A DNA stretch of 9,799 nt from Turicibacter sp. (GCA_030531025.1 JAUMTV010000112.1:1-9799); one strand, 5' to 3'. Positions 1 through 6,716 are shown, numbered from the stretch's first letter. Numbers and translations are program-made. Notes: generated by a model from the sequence alone, not told the origin.

Positions 1-92
1 CGGCACAACTATCAAACATTTAGTGTGTCGTGATAAATGTAGATTTTATTTCTGTCTATATATAGATAAGCACTGTTAAAATATGTAATATA

Positions 93-130
93 TAAAAAAG
101 CTCATAAGAATACAATTTATTCTTATGAGC
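93..130 (-). terminator. Rho-independent terminator of the LCP gene
   Basis: A 12-bp perfect stem (GCTCATAAGAAT at 100-111 with ATTCTTATGAGC at 119-130, 7-nt loop) lies just past the stop codon of the minus-strand LCP gene. Read on the minus strand it is followed by a TTTTTTA run at 93-99. The plus-strand side lacks a T-run, so it should act only on the minus-strand transcript. In bases 1-92 I see no gene or clear signal. Confidence 0.85.
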
Positions 131-137
131 TTCTGAA

Positions 138-1220
138 TTAATATAATCCAGTGTAATTAATAATTTTTTGATTAATATTCATCACACCACTAGTTGGAGT
201 ATAGCGATCAGTTCCATAAACTTTATCGTGCCACTCAACTACATTCTCTTCAAGTGTGACTGGCACTAAGTAGTATAGTCCATCATTTAAAATTGATCCA
301 TAACTTAACTCCGTTTGTGGAAGTTGAAGTTGCTCAATTTCTCGTTCTCCACTAAGTAATAATTGTGTTCCAAGTAAAATGATTTCGTTCGTCGTTAAGT
401 TTGTTTGAATATAAGGTAAGAAATCATTCATTAATCCTAATAACTTAACTTTATTGTATGAGAAAGCTTTTTGTGCGACTAACGTAATGACACGACGTTG
501 ACGTTCCATGCGTTCGTAATCCCCATTCCCAACTTTACGAATTCGCATATAAGCAACTGCTTGACGACCATTCAATGTTTGAACCCCTGTTCCTTCAAGG
601 AGGGCGGCTTCTTCGCCACTCACTTCATGATTCATTTCATTAATGACACGGTTTAACTCTTGAAGTTCATAGTCTTGCACATCAACCTCAACCCCATCTA
701 GCTTATTGATAATATGTTCAACTGCATTAAAGTTTACTGTCACATACTTTTGAATATCTAAATCGAAGTTTTGATTAATCGCTTGAACAGCTAAAGTTGG
801 GCCTCCGTAAGCATAAGCATGATTAATTTTTTCAAATCCATGATCTTCATTAATATAAGCGAACGTATCACGGACAACAGATGTTAAATAAGCTTGGTTC
901 GTATTACTGTTGAATGAAAAGACCATCATAGCATCTGAGCGAGTATTTGTATAAGCATCATCACGTGAATCAACCCCGAATAATGCAATATTCATCACCC
1001 CCATACCTTTTTTGAGATCTAAAACTTCTTGAGATACATTTAAATCATCTAACTCCTCACGGTCCAGACGGGAAAGCATCACATGTGCTGCTCCGTACAC
1101 AACTCCACCTAGAATTAATAAGGTTAATATAAAAATTAAAATTCCTTTTAAACAGCCGTACTTTTTCGGTTTCTTCTTTTTCACACTTGTTTGATTCGGA
1201 CTTTTTGGTTCCTTACTCAT
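138..1220 (-). CDS. LytR-CpsA-Psr (LCP) family cell-wall glycopolymer ligase
   Basis: This is a 360-residue membrane-anchored enzyme of the LCP family, which moves undecaprenyl-linked glycopolymers such as wall teichoic acid or capsule onto peptidoglycan outside the membrane. Residues 1-24 are a lysine-rich cytoplasmic tail, 25-48 one transmembrane helix, and about 72-255 the extracellular LCP domain. The family motifs are visible: GVDSR at 82-86, TRSDAM at 93-98 with the conserved Arg and Asp, VVRDT at 116-120, INHAYAYGG at 132-140, and the Arg-rich segment at 226-243 (YMRIRK, then DYERMERQRR) that binds the pyrophosphate. The open frame extends to a GTG at 1229, but that GTG is part of the AGGTG Shine-Dalgarno sequence six bases before the ATG at 1220, so ATG is chosen. 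It is a single gene with its own terminator, divergent from the U32 gene. Which polymer it attaches cannot be read from the sequence. Confidence 0.93.
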   Translation of the reverse strand: MSKEPKSPNQTSVKKKKPKKYGCLKGILIFILTLLILGGVVYGAAHVMLSRLDREELDDLNVSQEVLDLKKGMGVMNIALFGVDSRDDAYTNTRSDAMMVFSFNSNTNQAYLTSVVRDTFAYINEDHGFEKINHAYAYGGPTLAVQAINQNFDLDIQKYVTVNFNAVEHIINKLDGVEVDVQDYELQELNRVINEMNHEVSGEEAALLEGTGVQTLNGRQAVAYMRIRKVGNGDYERMERQRRVITLVAQKAFSYNKVKLLGLMNDFLPYIQTNLTTNEIILLGTQLLLSGEREIEQLQLPQTELSYGSILNDGLYYLVPVTLEENVVEWHDKVYGTDRYTPTSGVMNINQKIINYTGLY

Positions 1221-1267
1221 CTTCTTCACCTGATTTCTTAAAGAATGTTAATACATTAAACTCTAAT

Positions 1268-1296
1268 ATTTTATACTATGCGACAAGCTAATACAA
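1268..1296 (-). promoter_or_regulatory. Possible sigma-A promoter for the LCP gene
   Basis: On the minus strand TTGTAT (1291-1296) and TAAAAT (1268-1273) are separated by 17 bp. The -10 matches consensus at five of six bases and the -35 at three. The start would fall about 40 bp before the ATG. The region is very AT-rich, so chance matches are easy. Confidence 0.35.
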
Positions 1297-1373
1297 TATT
1301 ATAGAATGACTAGTATATATTTTTTTACAGAAATTATGTCATTATTACAAGAGACTTATAAAAATTCTAAAAA

Positions 1374-1387
1374 ATTGGTCATTGGTC
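1374..1387 (+). repeat. Tandem ATTGGTC heptamer at the U32 promoter
   Basis: ATTGGTC occurs twice in direct succession (1374-1380 and 1381-1387). The second copy contains the candidate -35 hexamer of the U32 promoter. It could be a short operator or a chance duplication. Confidence 0.5.
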
Positions 1388-1410
1388 GACTATCCTAAGT
1401 ATGTTACAAT
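1382..1410 (+). promoter_or_regulatory. Extended -10 sigma-A promoter for the U32 gene
   Basis: TTGGTC (1382-1387), a 17-bp spacer and TACAAT (1405-1410), with the extended -10 dinucleotide TG at 1402-1403. The weak -35 is compensated by the TGn element. A GGAG ribosome binding site at 1430-1433 follows, eight bases before the ATG at 1442. Confidence 0.6.
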
Positions 1411-1441
1411 GAAATAAATTATAAAAAATGGAGCGGATCAA

Positions 1442-3847
1442 ATGTCAACTATTGAATTATTAGCACCTGTTGGTCATCGTGAAGGATTACTAGCAGCCGT
1501 TACTAACGGAGCTGATGCCATCTATGTTGGTGGAGCAGCCTTTGGAGCTCGAAAAGAAGCAGCTTTTTCAAATGAAGAATTAATTGAAGTGATTAAATTT
1601 AGCCATTTGCATAACGTTAAAGTTTATGTCACAGTTAATACAACGATTTTTGATCAGGAACTTGACGCGTTAAAAGAATATATACACTTTCTATATTTAA
1701 ATGATGTCGACGCCATCATCGTTCAAGATATTGGTGTAGCACATTTAGTGAAACAACTTTATCCAGACTTTGAACTTCACTTTAGTACACAGATGACACT
1801 ACATAACACAAAAGGAGTCGAATTTGCTAAACAATTCGGCGCTGACCGTGTCGTTGTCGCACGCGAAAATACATTAGATGAAATCAAAGCGATGAAACAA
1901 GCCGTGGATATTGATCTAGAAGTCTTTGTTCACGGAGCGCTTTGTGTTTGTTACTCAGGCCAATGTTTAATGAGTAGTATGATCGGGGCTCGAAGTGGAA
2001 ATCGTGGGGCTTGTGCCCAAACTTGCCGACTTCCATATGAGTTAGTCGATTTATCAACAGGAGAGACCCTTGACTCAAATGTAGGAGACTTCTTATTAAG
2101 TCCACGTGACTTAAAAACCATTGATGAAGTTGGAGAACTTATTGAAGCGGGAGTAACCTCATTCAAAATTGAAGGACGTCTAAAAAAACCAGAATATGTC
2201 GCAACTGTCGTTAAAGCTTATCGTGAAGCAATTGACCAATACTTAGAAACACGTCGCGTTAAAATTTCAAAACAAACTCATGTGGACATGGATCAAATCT
2301 TTAGCCGTGGATTTACAAAAGGATTCTTATTTGGTGATAAAGGGCAAACTTGGATGAGTGCTGATCGTCCAAATCATAAAGGGATCTTAATTGGAGAAGT
2401 TGTCAACGTCAAAGGTAAACGCATCACTATTAACTTAAAATCTCCACTTGAAGTTGGAGATGGATTACGCTTTGTCAGTTTAAACAATAAAGATCAAGGA
2501 TTACAAGTTCAAAAAATGTTTGTTAAAGGAAACGATGTGAAACTTGCCAATCCAGGTCATGTTGATTTAGAGGTACCGTTTTCCTTATCAAAGGGCATGA
2601 AAGTTTATAAAACAACATCTGTTTCATTAGCTAAACGTGCTCAAGTAACAGAGAAATCAGTGCCTAAAATTGAAATCTATGGAGAAGTGAGTGCCAAACT
2701 TGGCGAACCATTAAAAATCATGGCATGGGACAACGACTCAAACATGGTCACAGTCGAAACAGAAGAACTGTTTGAAACAGCAACGAACACGCCATTAAGC
2801 CAAGACCGTTTAAAACAACAACTTGAAAAAACAGGAAGTACGCCATTCTCATTTGCCTACATCAATCTTAATATGGATGAAGGGATTACCATGCCAATCT
2901 CAGTCATCAATAAAATCCGTCGTGAACTATTAGAAAAACTTGAACAAAATCGTACGCAACATTACCGTGATCGCCAACACTCTGAAGTCGTACCAACCAT
3001 TTCAAGATTAGAAGCAACAGCAATCATCCCACAACTTACAATCAGTGTTCGTAATCTCAAGCAATTACAAACTGTTTTGAATCATGGAATTCAAACGATT
3101 TACTATAAAGATATCAAAACACTAAAAAAAGCAGTTGAACTAGGGGAGGCACACGGCGTAACCATCATCCCACAACTGCCACGTATCATAGATGATTCTG
3201 AAATCGAACAAGCAACACAAATCATCGAAAATTTATCACTTCAAACCATTATGCTTGGTGAATATGGAATGTATCACGCCCTAGAAAACAAAGGATATAC
3301 CTTCCTAACAGACTTCGCTTTCAACACAAACAACGTTCAAAGCATCGAAGCCTTAAAACAACTTGGTGTATCACAAGTCACATTATCATACGAAATCAAC
3401 CAAAAACAAATGCGTGGACTCCTTAAACAATCCCCACTTCCAACAGAAATGATTGTCTACACACGCATCCCAATGATGATTACGAAACACTGTCCAGTCA
3501 AACTTTTAAATCAACAAGAATTCTGTCGCATGTGCCTAAACACTCCATTTGGATTACGCGATCGCAAAAATAAAATCTTACCATTACTTCGCACTGGAAA
3601 CTGCATCACAGAAATCTTCAACTCGCAACACCTCATCCTCATCGAATTTTTATCAGAACTACAAAAAATGGGCGTTCAAAGCTTTCGCTTAGAATTTACA
3701 AATGAAAACGAAGCAACTATGAGCCAAGCCATCCATGCTTACCAATCAGCCCTTCAAATAGGTAAAATTGATTCTGACTGGCTTGCTCAGTACAAGAACT
3801 CAGATAATTACACAAAAGGACACTACCATCGCGGAGTTTGTATATAA
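1442..3847 (+). CDS. U32 family protein, long RlhA-like form with a C-terminal second half
   Basis: An 801-residue protein. The N-terminal half is the U32 'peptidase' TIM-barrel domain, with the family signature around 160-180 (EVFVHGALC then CYSGQCLMS). Cysteines C168, C175, C191 and C195 match the four-Cys Fe-S site of RNA hydroxylases such as RlhA (23S rRNA C2501) and TrhP (tRNA U34). Residues about 387-500 look like DUF3656 (VYKTTSVSLAKRA, GEPLKIMAWD, TPFSFAYI, INKIRREL), the arrangement seen in RlhA. RlhA is about 650 residues; here residues about 525-800 add a second barrel-like region with its own cysteines C684, C695, C698 and C721 and a TKGHYHRGV tail. RNA hydroxylation is therefore a better guess than proteolysis, but the substrate is unknown. 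It is monocistronic, with its own promoter and a terminator right after the stop. Confidence 0.88.
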   Translation: MSTIELLAPVGHREGLLAAVTNGADAIYVGGAAFGARKEAAFSNEELIEVIKFSHLHNVKVYVTVNTTIFDQELDALKEYIHFLYLNDVDAIIVQDIGVAHLVKQLYPDFELHFSTQMTLHNTKGVEFAKQFGADRVVVARENTLDEIKAMKQAVDIDLEVFVHGALCVCYSGQCLMSSMIGARSGNRGACAQTCRLPYELVDLSTGETLDSNVGDFLLSPRDLKTIDEVGELIEAGVTSFKIEGRLKKPEYVATVVKAYREAIDQYLETRRVKISKQTHVDMDQIFSRGFTKGFLFGDKGQTWMSADRPNHKGILIGEVVNVKGKRITINLKSPLEVGDGLRFVSLNNKDQGLQVQKMFVKGNDVKLANPGHVDLEVPFSLSKGMKVYKTTSVSLAKRAQVTEKSVPKIEIYGEVSAKLGEPLKIMAWDNDSNMVTVETEELFETATNTPLSQDRLKQQLEKTGSTPFSFAYINLNMDEGITMPISVINKIRRELLEKLEQNRTQHYRDRQHSEVVPTISRLEATAIIPQLTISVRNLKQLQTVLNHGIQTIYYKDIKTLKKAVELGEAHGVTIIPQLPRIIDDSEIEQATQIIENLSLQTIMLGEYGMYHALENKGYTFLTDFAFNTNNVQSIEALKQLGVSQVTLSYEINQKQMRGLLKQSPLPTEMIVYTRIPMMITKHCPVKLLNQQEFCRMCLNTPFGLRDRKNKILPLLRTGNCITEIFNSQHLILIEFLSELQKMGVQSFRLEFTNENEATMSQAIHAYQSALQIGKIDSDWLAQYKNSDNYTKGHYHRGVCI

Positions 3848-3848
3848 T
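3843..3848 (+). promoter_or_regulatory. Possible -10 element for the DUF421 gene
   Basis: A perfect TATAAT overlaps the U32 stop codon. There is no good -35 at 16-18 bp upstream (the 17-bp position reads ACACTA). If it is used, transcription would start around 3855, at the beginning of the hairpin. It is one of few candidates that could drive the DUF421 gene past the terminator. Confidence 0.25.
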
Positions 3849-3852
3849 AAAT

Positions 3853-3902
3853 AAAAAATCCCCATAATAGAAAAGATAAACTTTTCTAAAGGGGATTTTT
3901 TT
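3853..3902 (+). terminator. Rho-independent terminator of the U32 gene, abutting the next start codon
   Basis: An outer 11-bp stem (AAAAAATCCCC at 3853-3863 with GGGGATTTTTT at 3891-3901) and an inner 7-bp stem (AGAAAAG at 3869-3875 with CTTTTCT at 3881-3887) are separated by a small internal loop. The T-run ends at 3902 and the ATG of the next gene is at 3903. The 3' arm also carries that gene's ribosome binding site. Confidence 0.8.
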
Positions 3903-3905
3903 ATG
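3888..3905 (+). promoter_or_regulatory. Ribosome binding site of the DUF421 gene, inside the terminator's 3' arm
   Basis: AAAGGGGA at 3888-3895 is a good Shine-Dalgarno match seven bases from the ATG at 3903. Its GGGGA bases are those that pair with the 5' arm of the terminator at 3859-3863, so the folded hairpin would hide them. No other start codon upstream of the first membrane helix has a ribosome binding site, which decides this start. Confidence 0.65.
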
Positions 3906-4562
3906 TTGCAAGTATTGATATCTTTATTATTAGCCGCCTTATTTTATGTGATCATACTAATATGCTATAAAATCATGGGTAAACGTGAAATCAACCAACT
4001 GAGTACCGTAGATGTTGTTATCAATATTTTAATTGCCAATATCGCGGCAGGTGGAATCGTTGAAGAACAATACTGGATGGATGCACTCGGTGGTGTACTA
4101 GTTATCGTTGCTCTTCAAATTATAATGGCTAAAGTTCAGATTAACCATCCTAAAGTACGTGATATTGTTGAAGGTGAACCATCGATGGTCATTAAAAATG
4201 GAAGCATCGATTACAGCGAATTAAAAAAATTACGTATTGATCTCGATGACTTTATGATGCTACTTCGTGGAGAAAACATAGTAGCCCCGGAAGACGTTCA
4301 GTACGGAATTATCGAGAAAAATGGGAAACTCACTATCTTTGAAAAGAAATTACCAACTAAAACTTTCCCATTAGCACTCGTTATTTCAGGACAAATCAAA
4401 CCTAAGGCACTTCAAAGCTTAGGGAAAAATGAAGAGTGGTTAATGAAAGAATTGGAAAATCATCAATTTTATAAACTAGAGCAAGTGGATTACCTTTTCT
4501 ATGAAGAACATAAACTAGCGATTTATACAAAACAAGGAATCCAAAAGCTCACATTAAAATAA
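3903..4562 (+). CDS. DUF421 / YetF family membrane protein
   Basis: A 219-residue integral membrane protein of the DUF421 (YetF/YcaP) family. Three membrane segments lie at about 3-24, 37-54 and 60-77. The family signature KIMGKREINQLS is at 23-34, between the first two helices. It is followed by a soluble cytoplasmic domain with the expected EGEPSMVIKNG (90-100), the LRGENI stretch (121-126) and DVQYGIIEKNGKL (131-143). Length fits the family (about 200-230). Bacillus paralogues include YetF, YrbG and YkjA. A YetF-type domain in the mobile-element protein 2Duf has been linked to spore wet-heat resistance, so a spore-membrane role is possible but not shown here. The gene sits between a terminator that overlaps its ribosome binding site and a terminator shared with the convergent TtcA-like gene. 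Confidence 0.9.
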   Translation: MLQVLISLLLAALFYVIILICYKIMGKREINQLSTVDVVINILIANIAAGGIVEEQYWMDALGGVLVIVALQIIMAKVQINHPKVRDIVEGEPSMVIKNGSIDYSELKKLRIDLDDFMMLLRGENIVAPEDVQYGIIEKNGKLTIFEKKLPTKTFPLALVISGQIKPKALQSLGKNEEWLMKELENHQFYKLEQVDYLFYEEHKLAIYTKQGIQKLTLK

Positions 4563-4584
4563 GTGTCGTGATTTCACGACACTT
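4561..4584. terminator. Shared bidirectional terminator between convergent genes
   Basis: A 10-bp perfect stem (AAGTGTCGTG at 4561-4570 with CACGACACTT at 4575-4584, loop ATTT). It takes in the last two bases of the plus-strand DUF421 stop codon and of the minus-strand TtcA-like stop codon. The following tails are AT-rich on both sides (ATTCTTTAT on plus, ATTTTAATG on minus) but neither is a perfect T-run. Confidence 0.7.
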
Positions 4585-5314
4585 ATTCTTTATCATTAAA
4601 GTCATTAAATAATGAAACTCGATTACCATTAGATAATGCATTTAACATATTTTGTTTTGCCATTGGATACTCAGCGTATAATTTCTTTAATAATTGCTTA
4701 ACATCTTCTCGACTTGTGTGCTTATCCATAGGGCATGTACTTGGCACGATAGGAACATGACGATTTGCCGCCGCAATAATATCATCTTCATAACAATAAA
4801 CAAGTGGACGAATAAACGTAACATCAGTACGGTCTAAGTACATTTTAGGCTTAAACGTTGATAAGAACCCATTGTACATCGTATTCATCACTAACGTCTC
4901 CACAGCATCATCAGCATGATGCGCCATCGAAATTTTATTACATCCAAGCTCAGTCCCTTTCTTAATTAAGATAGCTTTTTTGAACTTAGAACATAATGAA
5001 CAAGGAATCTTTCCATCTGGCGTTCCATTTAACTTTAAGATTTCATAAACTTCTGTATCAACTAAATGATACTCAATACCGTGTTTTTTACAGAATTCAA
5101 CAACAGGATTAAAGTCCATACCAGGGAATCCTAATTTTAATGTGATTCCTACTAATTCAAATTTCACAGGAGCAAATTTTTGATATAAGTGTAGTGCGTA
5201 TAATAGTGTCATACTATCTTTTCCACCACTTACCCCAACAGCAATTTTATCTCCTTCTTCTATTAAAGAAAAATCTTGATCTGCCTTACGGATACAACCT
5301 AAGATCTTTTTCAT
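4583..5314 (-). CDS. TtcA-like PP-loop tRNA thiolation family protein
   Basis: A 243-residue ATP-pyrophosphatase of the TtcA group. TtcA adenylates C32 of tRNA and replaces its oxygen with sulfur, using a [4Fe-4S] cluster. The PP-loop SGGKDS is at 29-34. The three cluster cysteines are all present: C105 and C108 in the PCSLC motif and C194 in PSTCPMD. Other family stretches are AHHADDAVETLVMN (131-144) and FIRPLVYCYEDDI (168-180). It is shorter than the E. coli enzyme (about 310) because both ends are trimmed, while the core is complete. GGTGAG lies three bases before the ATG, with AAAGG further upstream. It is transcribed alone from a strong promoter. The actual tRNA position modified in this organism is not predictable from sequence, since Bacillota members of this group are mostly uncharacterised. 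Confidence 0.85.
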   Translation of the reverse strand: MKKILGCIRKADQDFSLIEEGDKIAVGVSGGKDSMTLLYALHLYQKFAPVKFELVGITLKLGFPGMDFNPVVEFCKKHGIEYHLVDTEVYEILKLNGTPDGKIPCSLCSKFKKAILIKKGTELGCNKISMAHHADDAVETLVMNTMYNGFLSTFKPKMYLDRTDVTFIRPLVYCYEDDIIAAANRHVPIVPSTCPMDKHTSREDVKQLLKKLYAEYPMAKQNMLNALSNGNRVSLFNDFNDKE

Positions 5315-5338
5315 ACACTCACCGACCTTTCGCTAGAC

Positions 5339-5367
5339 ATTATAACGAATAAATACAAAAAAAACAA
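5339..5367 (-). promoter_or_regulatory. Sigma-A promoter of the TtcA-like gene
   Basis: On the minus strand TTGTTT (5362-5367), a 17-bp spacer and a perfect TATAAT (5339-5344). The predicted start is near 5332, giving a short leader of under 20 nt. Confidence 0.65.
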
Positions 5368-5371
5368 TCAT

Positions 5372-5398
5372 CTGACAAATTTATTAATATGGTAAAAT
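5372..5398 (+). promoter_or_regulatory. Extended -10 promoter of the lipoprotein gene
   Basis: TAAAAT at 5393-5398 is preceded by the extended -10 TG at 5390-5391. CTGACA at 5372-5377 is a good -35 sequence but is only 15 bp away, so the TGn element probably carries much of the recognition. The promoter lies back to back with the TtcA-like promoter. Confidence 0.5.
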
Positions 5399-5424
5399 AA
5401 ACAAAAAGGGGAGAATTATTGAAC

Positions 5425-6288
5425 ATGAAAAGAAATCATCTCATTGGACTTAGTTTGATACTCATTATATCAGTTGGATGTGGTTACTGGATCACTAAAA
5501 CTGAGCGATACAAAAACTATCGTCAATTGCAGTTTTTAGAGACAGTAGTTGATCATACACTTGATGTATCTAGTTACAATATTCAGTTACAAAGTTATTA
5601 TAATCTTTTAGGATATGAAATGAATCTTGAGGGGAATGGAACTTTTTCTCAACATGAAGAAGAAGCAGTATTATCTCTTAACTATTTAATGAAACTAAAT
5701 GGTAAAGGTGTTTCACCGATGACTGTAGAATTAAATCAATATGTAGATTTAGCTGAACATATGAAATATATGAACCTAAATCATGGGCAATGGTTTAAGG
5801 AGTCGTCTGATGTTTCACTTACAGTATTCAATCAAATTCCAAAACAATATAGGCAATCAAAACTTCAAATGTCAGATGACTACATCGAAGTTATAGAAGA
5901 TAATGAGCAACTTCAAGTTATTGCTTTTCAACTACCATTTCATGAAGCAGACTTTTTGAGCAAAGAATTAATCAGCAATATATTAAGTGTATCAGATTCC
6001 ATACATTTTGAAAGTTTGCTACAAAATGCAGAGAACTTAAACTATAAAGTCACTATTAATAAAAAAGAAAAACAAATTTTAAAAGTTGAAGTTGATTATA
6101 TAGAAGGCTGCCAAAAGTTAATCCAAAACATTATGGATAGTTATTCGAATTTAGCTTCTCAAATTTCACAGGAAGAAATTCAATCGATGACATTTAGATT
6201 ATCAGCTGACTTAACTAAATCAACAGATAATGTTTCAATACCATCTGAAGTTAGAAATCAGGCGATTCATATTTCTGATCTTAAATAA
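5425..6288 (+). CDS. Putative lipoprotein of unknown function
   Basis: I do not recognise a specific family. The 287-residue product starts MKRNHLIG, followed by a hydrophobic stretch and the lipobox-like ISVGC with the modifiable cysteine at 19, so a membrane-anchored surface lipoprotein is likely. Serine at -3 is a less common lipobox residue, and an uncleaved anchor is possible. The rest is a polar, extracellular-looking domain with alternating beta-type segments (for example EMNLEGNGTFSQHEEEAVLSLNY at about 66-88, and KVTINKKEKQILKVEVDYIEG at about 209-229). The layout recalls lipid-binding LppX/DUF6612-like lipoproteins, but this is only an impression. A TTG two codons upstream (5419) is an alternative start: GGAG at 5410-5413 is 5 bases from the TTG and 11 from the ATG. 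ATG is preferred as the stronger codon. No clear terminator follows. Confidence 0.7.
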   Translation: MKRNHLIGLSLILIISVGCGYWITKTERYKNYRQLQFLETVVDHTLDVSSYNIQLQSYYNLLGYEMNLEGNGTFSQHEEEAVLSLNYLMKLNGKGVSPMTVELNQYVDLAEHMKYMNLNHGQWFKESSDVSLTVFNQIPKQYRQSKLQMSDDYIEVIEDNEQLQVIAFQLPFHEADFLSKELISNILSVSDSIHFESLLQNAENLNYKVTINKKEKQILKVEVDYIEGCQKLIQNIMDSYSNLASQISQEEIQSMTFRLSADLTKSTDNVSIPSEVRNQAIHISDLK

Positions 6289-6331
6289 CTTTTTAAAAAA
6301 AATATAAATTTATATAAAATTTTGATTTTTT

Positions 6332-6361
6332 TGTATTTGTTTGTCGAAACTGCGCATATTA
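6332..6361 (+). promoter_or_regulatory. Sigma-G-like promoter of the first spore protein gene
   Basis: TGTATT (6332-6337), a 17-bp spacer and CATATTA (6355-6361) resemble the forespore sigma-G consensus (about GHATR and CATWMTA), each with one mismatch. The same elements and spacing recur before the second copy. Forespore expression is what is known for alpha/beta SASP genes. Confidence 0.6.
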
Positions 6362-6364
6362 AGA

Positions 6365-6381
6365 TTGTCAGGAGGTGACAA
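6365..6381 (+). promoter_or_regulatory. Palindrome enclosing the ribosome binding site, copy 1
   Basis: TTGTCA (6365-6370) and TGACAA (6376-6381) are perfect inverted repeats around the Shine-Dalgarno core GGAGG (6371-6375). It could be a DNA operator near the transcription start or a small RNA hairpin presenting GGAGG in its loop. Part of it may be a by-product of the AGGAGGTGA ribosome binding site. Confidence 0.45.
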
Positions 6382-6383
6382 AC

Positions 6384-6584
6384 ATGTCAAACCAATCAAA
6401 CAACAATAAATTATTAGTACCAGGTGCACAAAATGCAATTGATCAAATGAAAGCAGAAATTGCAAATGAATTCGGTGTTCAATTAGGTGCAGATACACCA
6501 TCTCGTCAAAATGGTTCAGTTGGTGGAGAAATTACTAAACGATTAGTAAAAATGGCTCAACAACAATTAGGTCAAACTAAATAG
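6384..6584 (+). CDS. Alpha/beta-type small acid-soluble spore protein, copy 1
   Basis: A 66-residue protein of the alpha/beta SASP family, which coats DNA in the dormant spore core, shifts it toward A-form and protects it from UV and chemical damage. The family pattern is clear: [19 protein letters not shown] at 5-23, then [13 protein letters not shown] (25-37), which contains the cleavage site of the germination protease GPR, and [20 protein letters not shown] near the C-terminus. The open frame extends to a GTG at 6375, but that lies inside the AGGAGGTGA ribosome binding site, so the ATG at 6384 is the start. It is monocistronic, with a sigma-G-like promoter and a terminator. The product is identical to that of the second copy. 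Confidence 0.96.
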   Translation: MSNQSNNNKLLVPGAQNAIDQMKAEIANEFGVQLGADTPSRQNGSVGGEITKRLVKMAQQQLGQTK

Positions 6585-6609
6585 TTATTAATCAAGTAAG
6601 TACATGCAC

Positions 6610-6641
6610 AAAAAAGGAGAGAAGTTATTCTCTCTTTTTTA
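6610..6641 (+). terminator. Terminator of spore protein gene 1
   Basis: Stem GAGAGAA (6617-6623) with TTCTCTC (6628-6634), loop GTTA, flanked by an A-run before and a T-run (6635-6640) after. This fits a strong intrinsic terminator and separates the two spore genes into independent units. Confidence 0.9.
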
Positions 6642-6683
6642 TCTTTTAGAACTTTTAAAAAAGTTTAAAAAATTTAATTATAT

Positions 6684-6713
6684 TGTATTAATTTGTCGAA
6701 AGTGCACATATTA
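6684..6713 (+). promoter_or_regulatory. Sigma-G-like promoter of the second spore protein gene
   Basis: TGTATT (6684-6689), a 17-bp spacer and CATATTA (6707-6713) repeat the copy 1 arrangement exactly, at the same distance from the start codon. The spacer differs in several bases while the hexamers are kept. Confidence 0.6.
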
Positions 6714-6716
6714 AGA

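Noticed and set aside
55..66. Palindrome TCTATATATAGA near the left edge
   Set aside because: A short AT-only palindrome is expected by chance in this composition and has no linked promoter or gene.
1884..2166. Two open frames of about 70 codons on the minus strand inside the U32 gene
   Set aside because: They lie opposite strongly conserved U32 motifs, have no convincing ribosome binding site, and their translations look unlike any protein. They are shadows of the real gene.
3717..3911. Minus-strand frame of 64 codons over the end of the U32 gene
   Set aside because: It covers the U32 C-terminus and the terminator hairpin, with low-complexity sequence and no ribosome binding site.
6302..6315. 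Palindrome ATATAAATTTATAT after the lipoprotein gene as a terminator
   Set aside because: It is all A/T with no loop spacing, so it would fold very weakly. A T-run follows only after a gap. I do not call it a terminator.
6310..6501. Minus-strand frame of 63 codons over the first spore gene
   Set aside because: It lies opposite the spore promoter and coding region, and the translation is rich in shadow-type His/Leu/Cys without a known motif.
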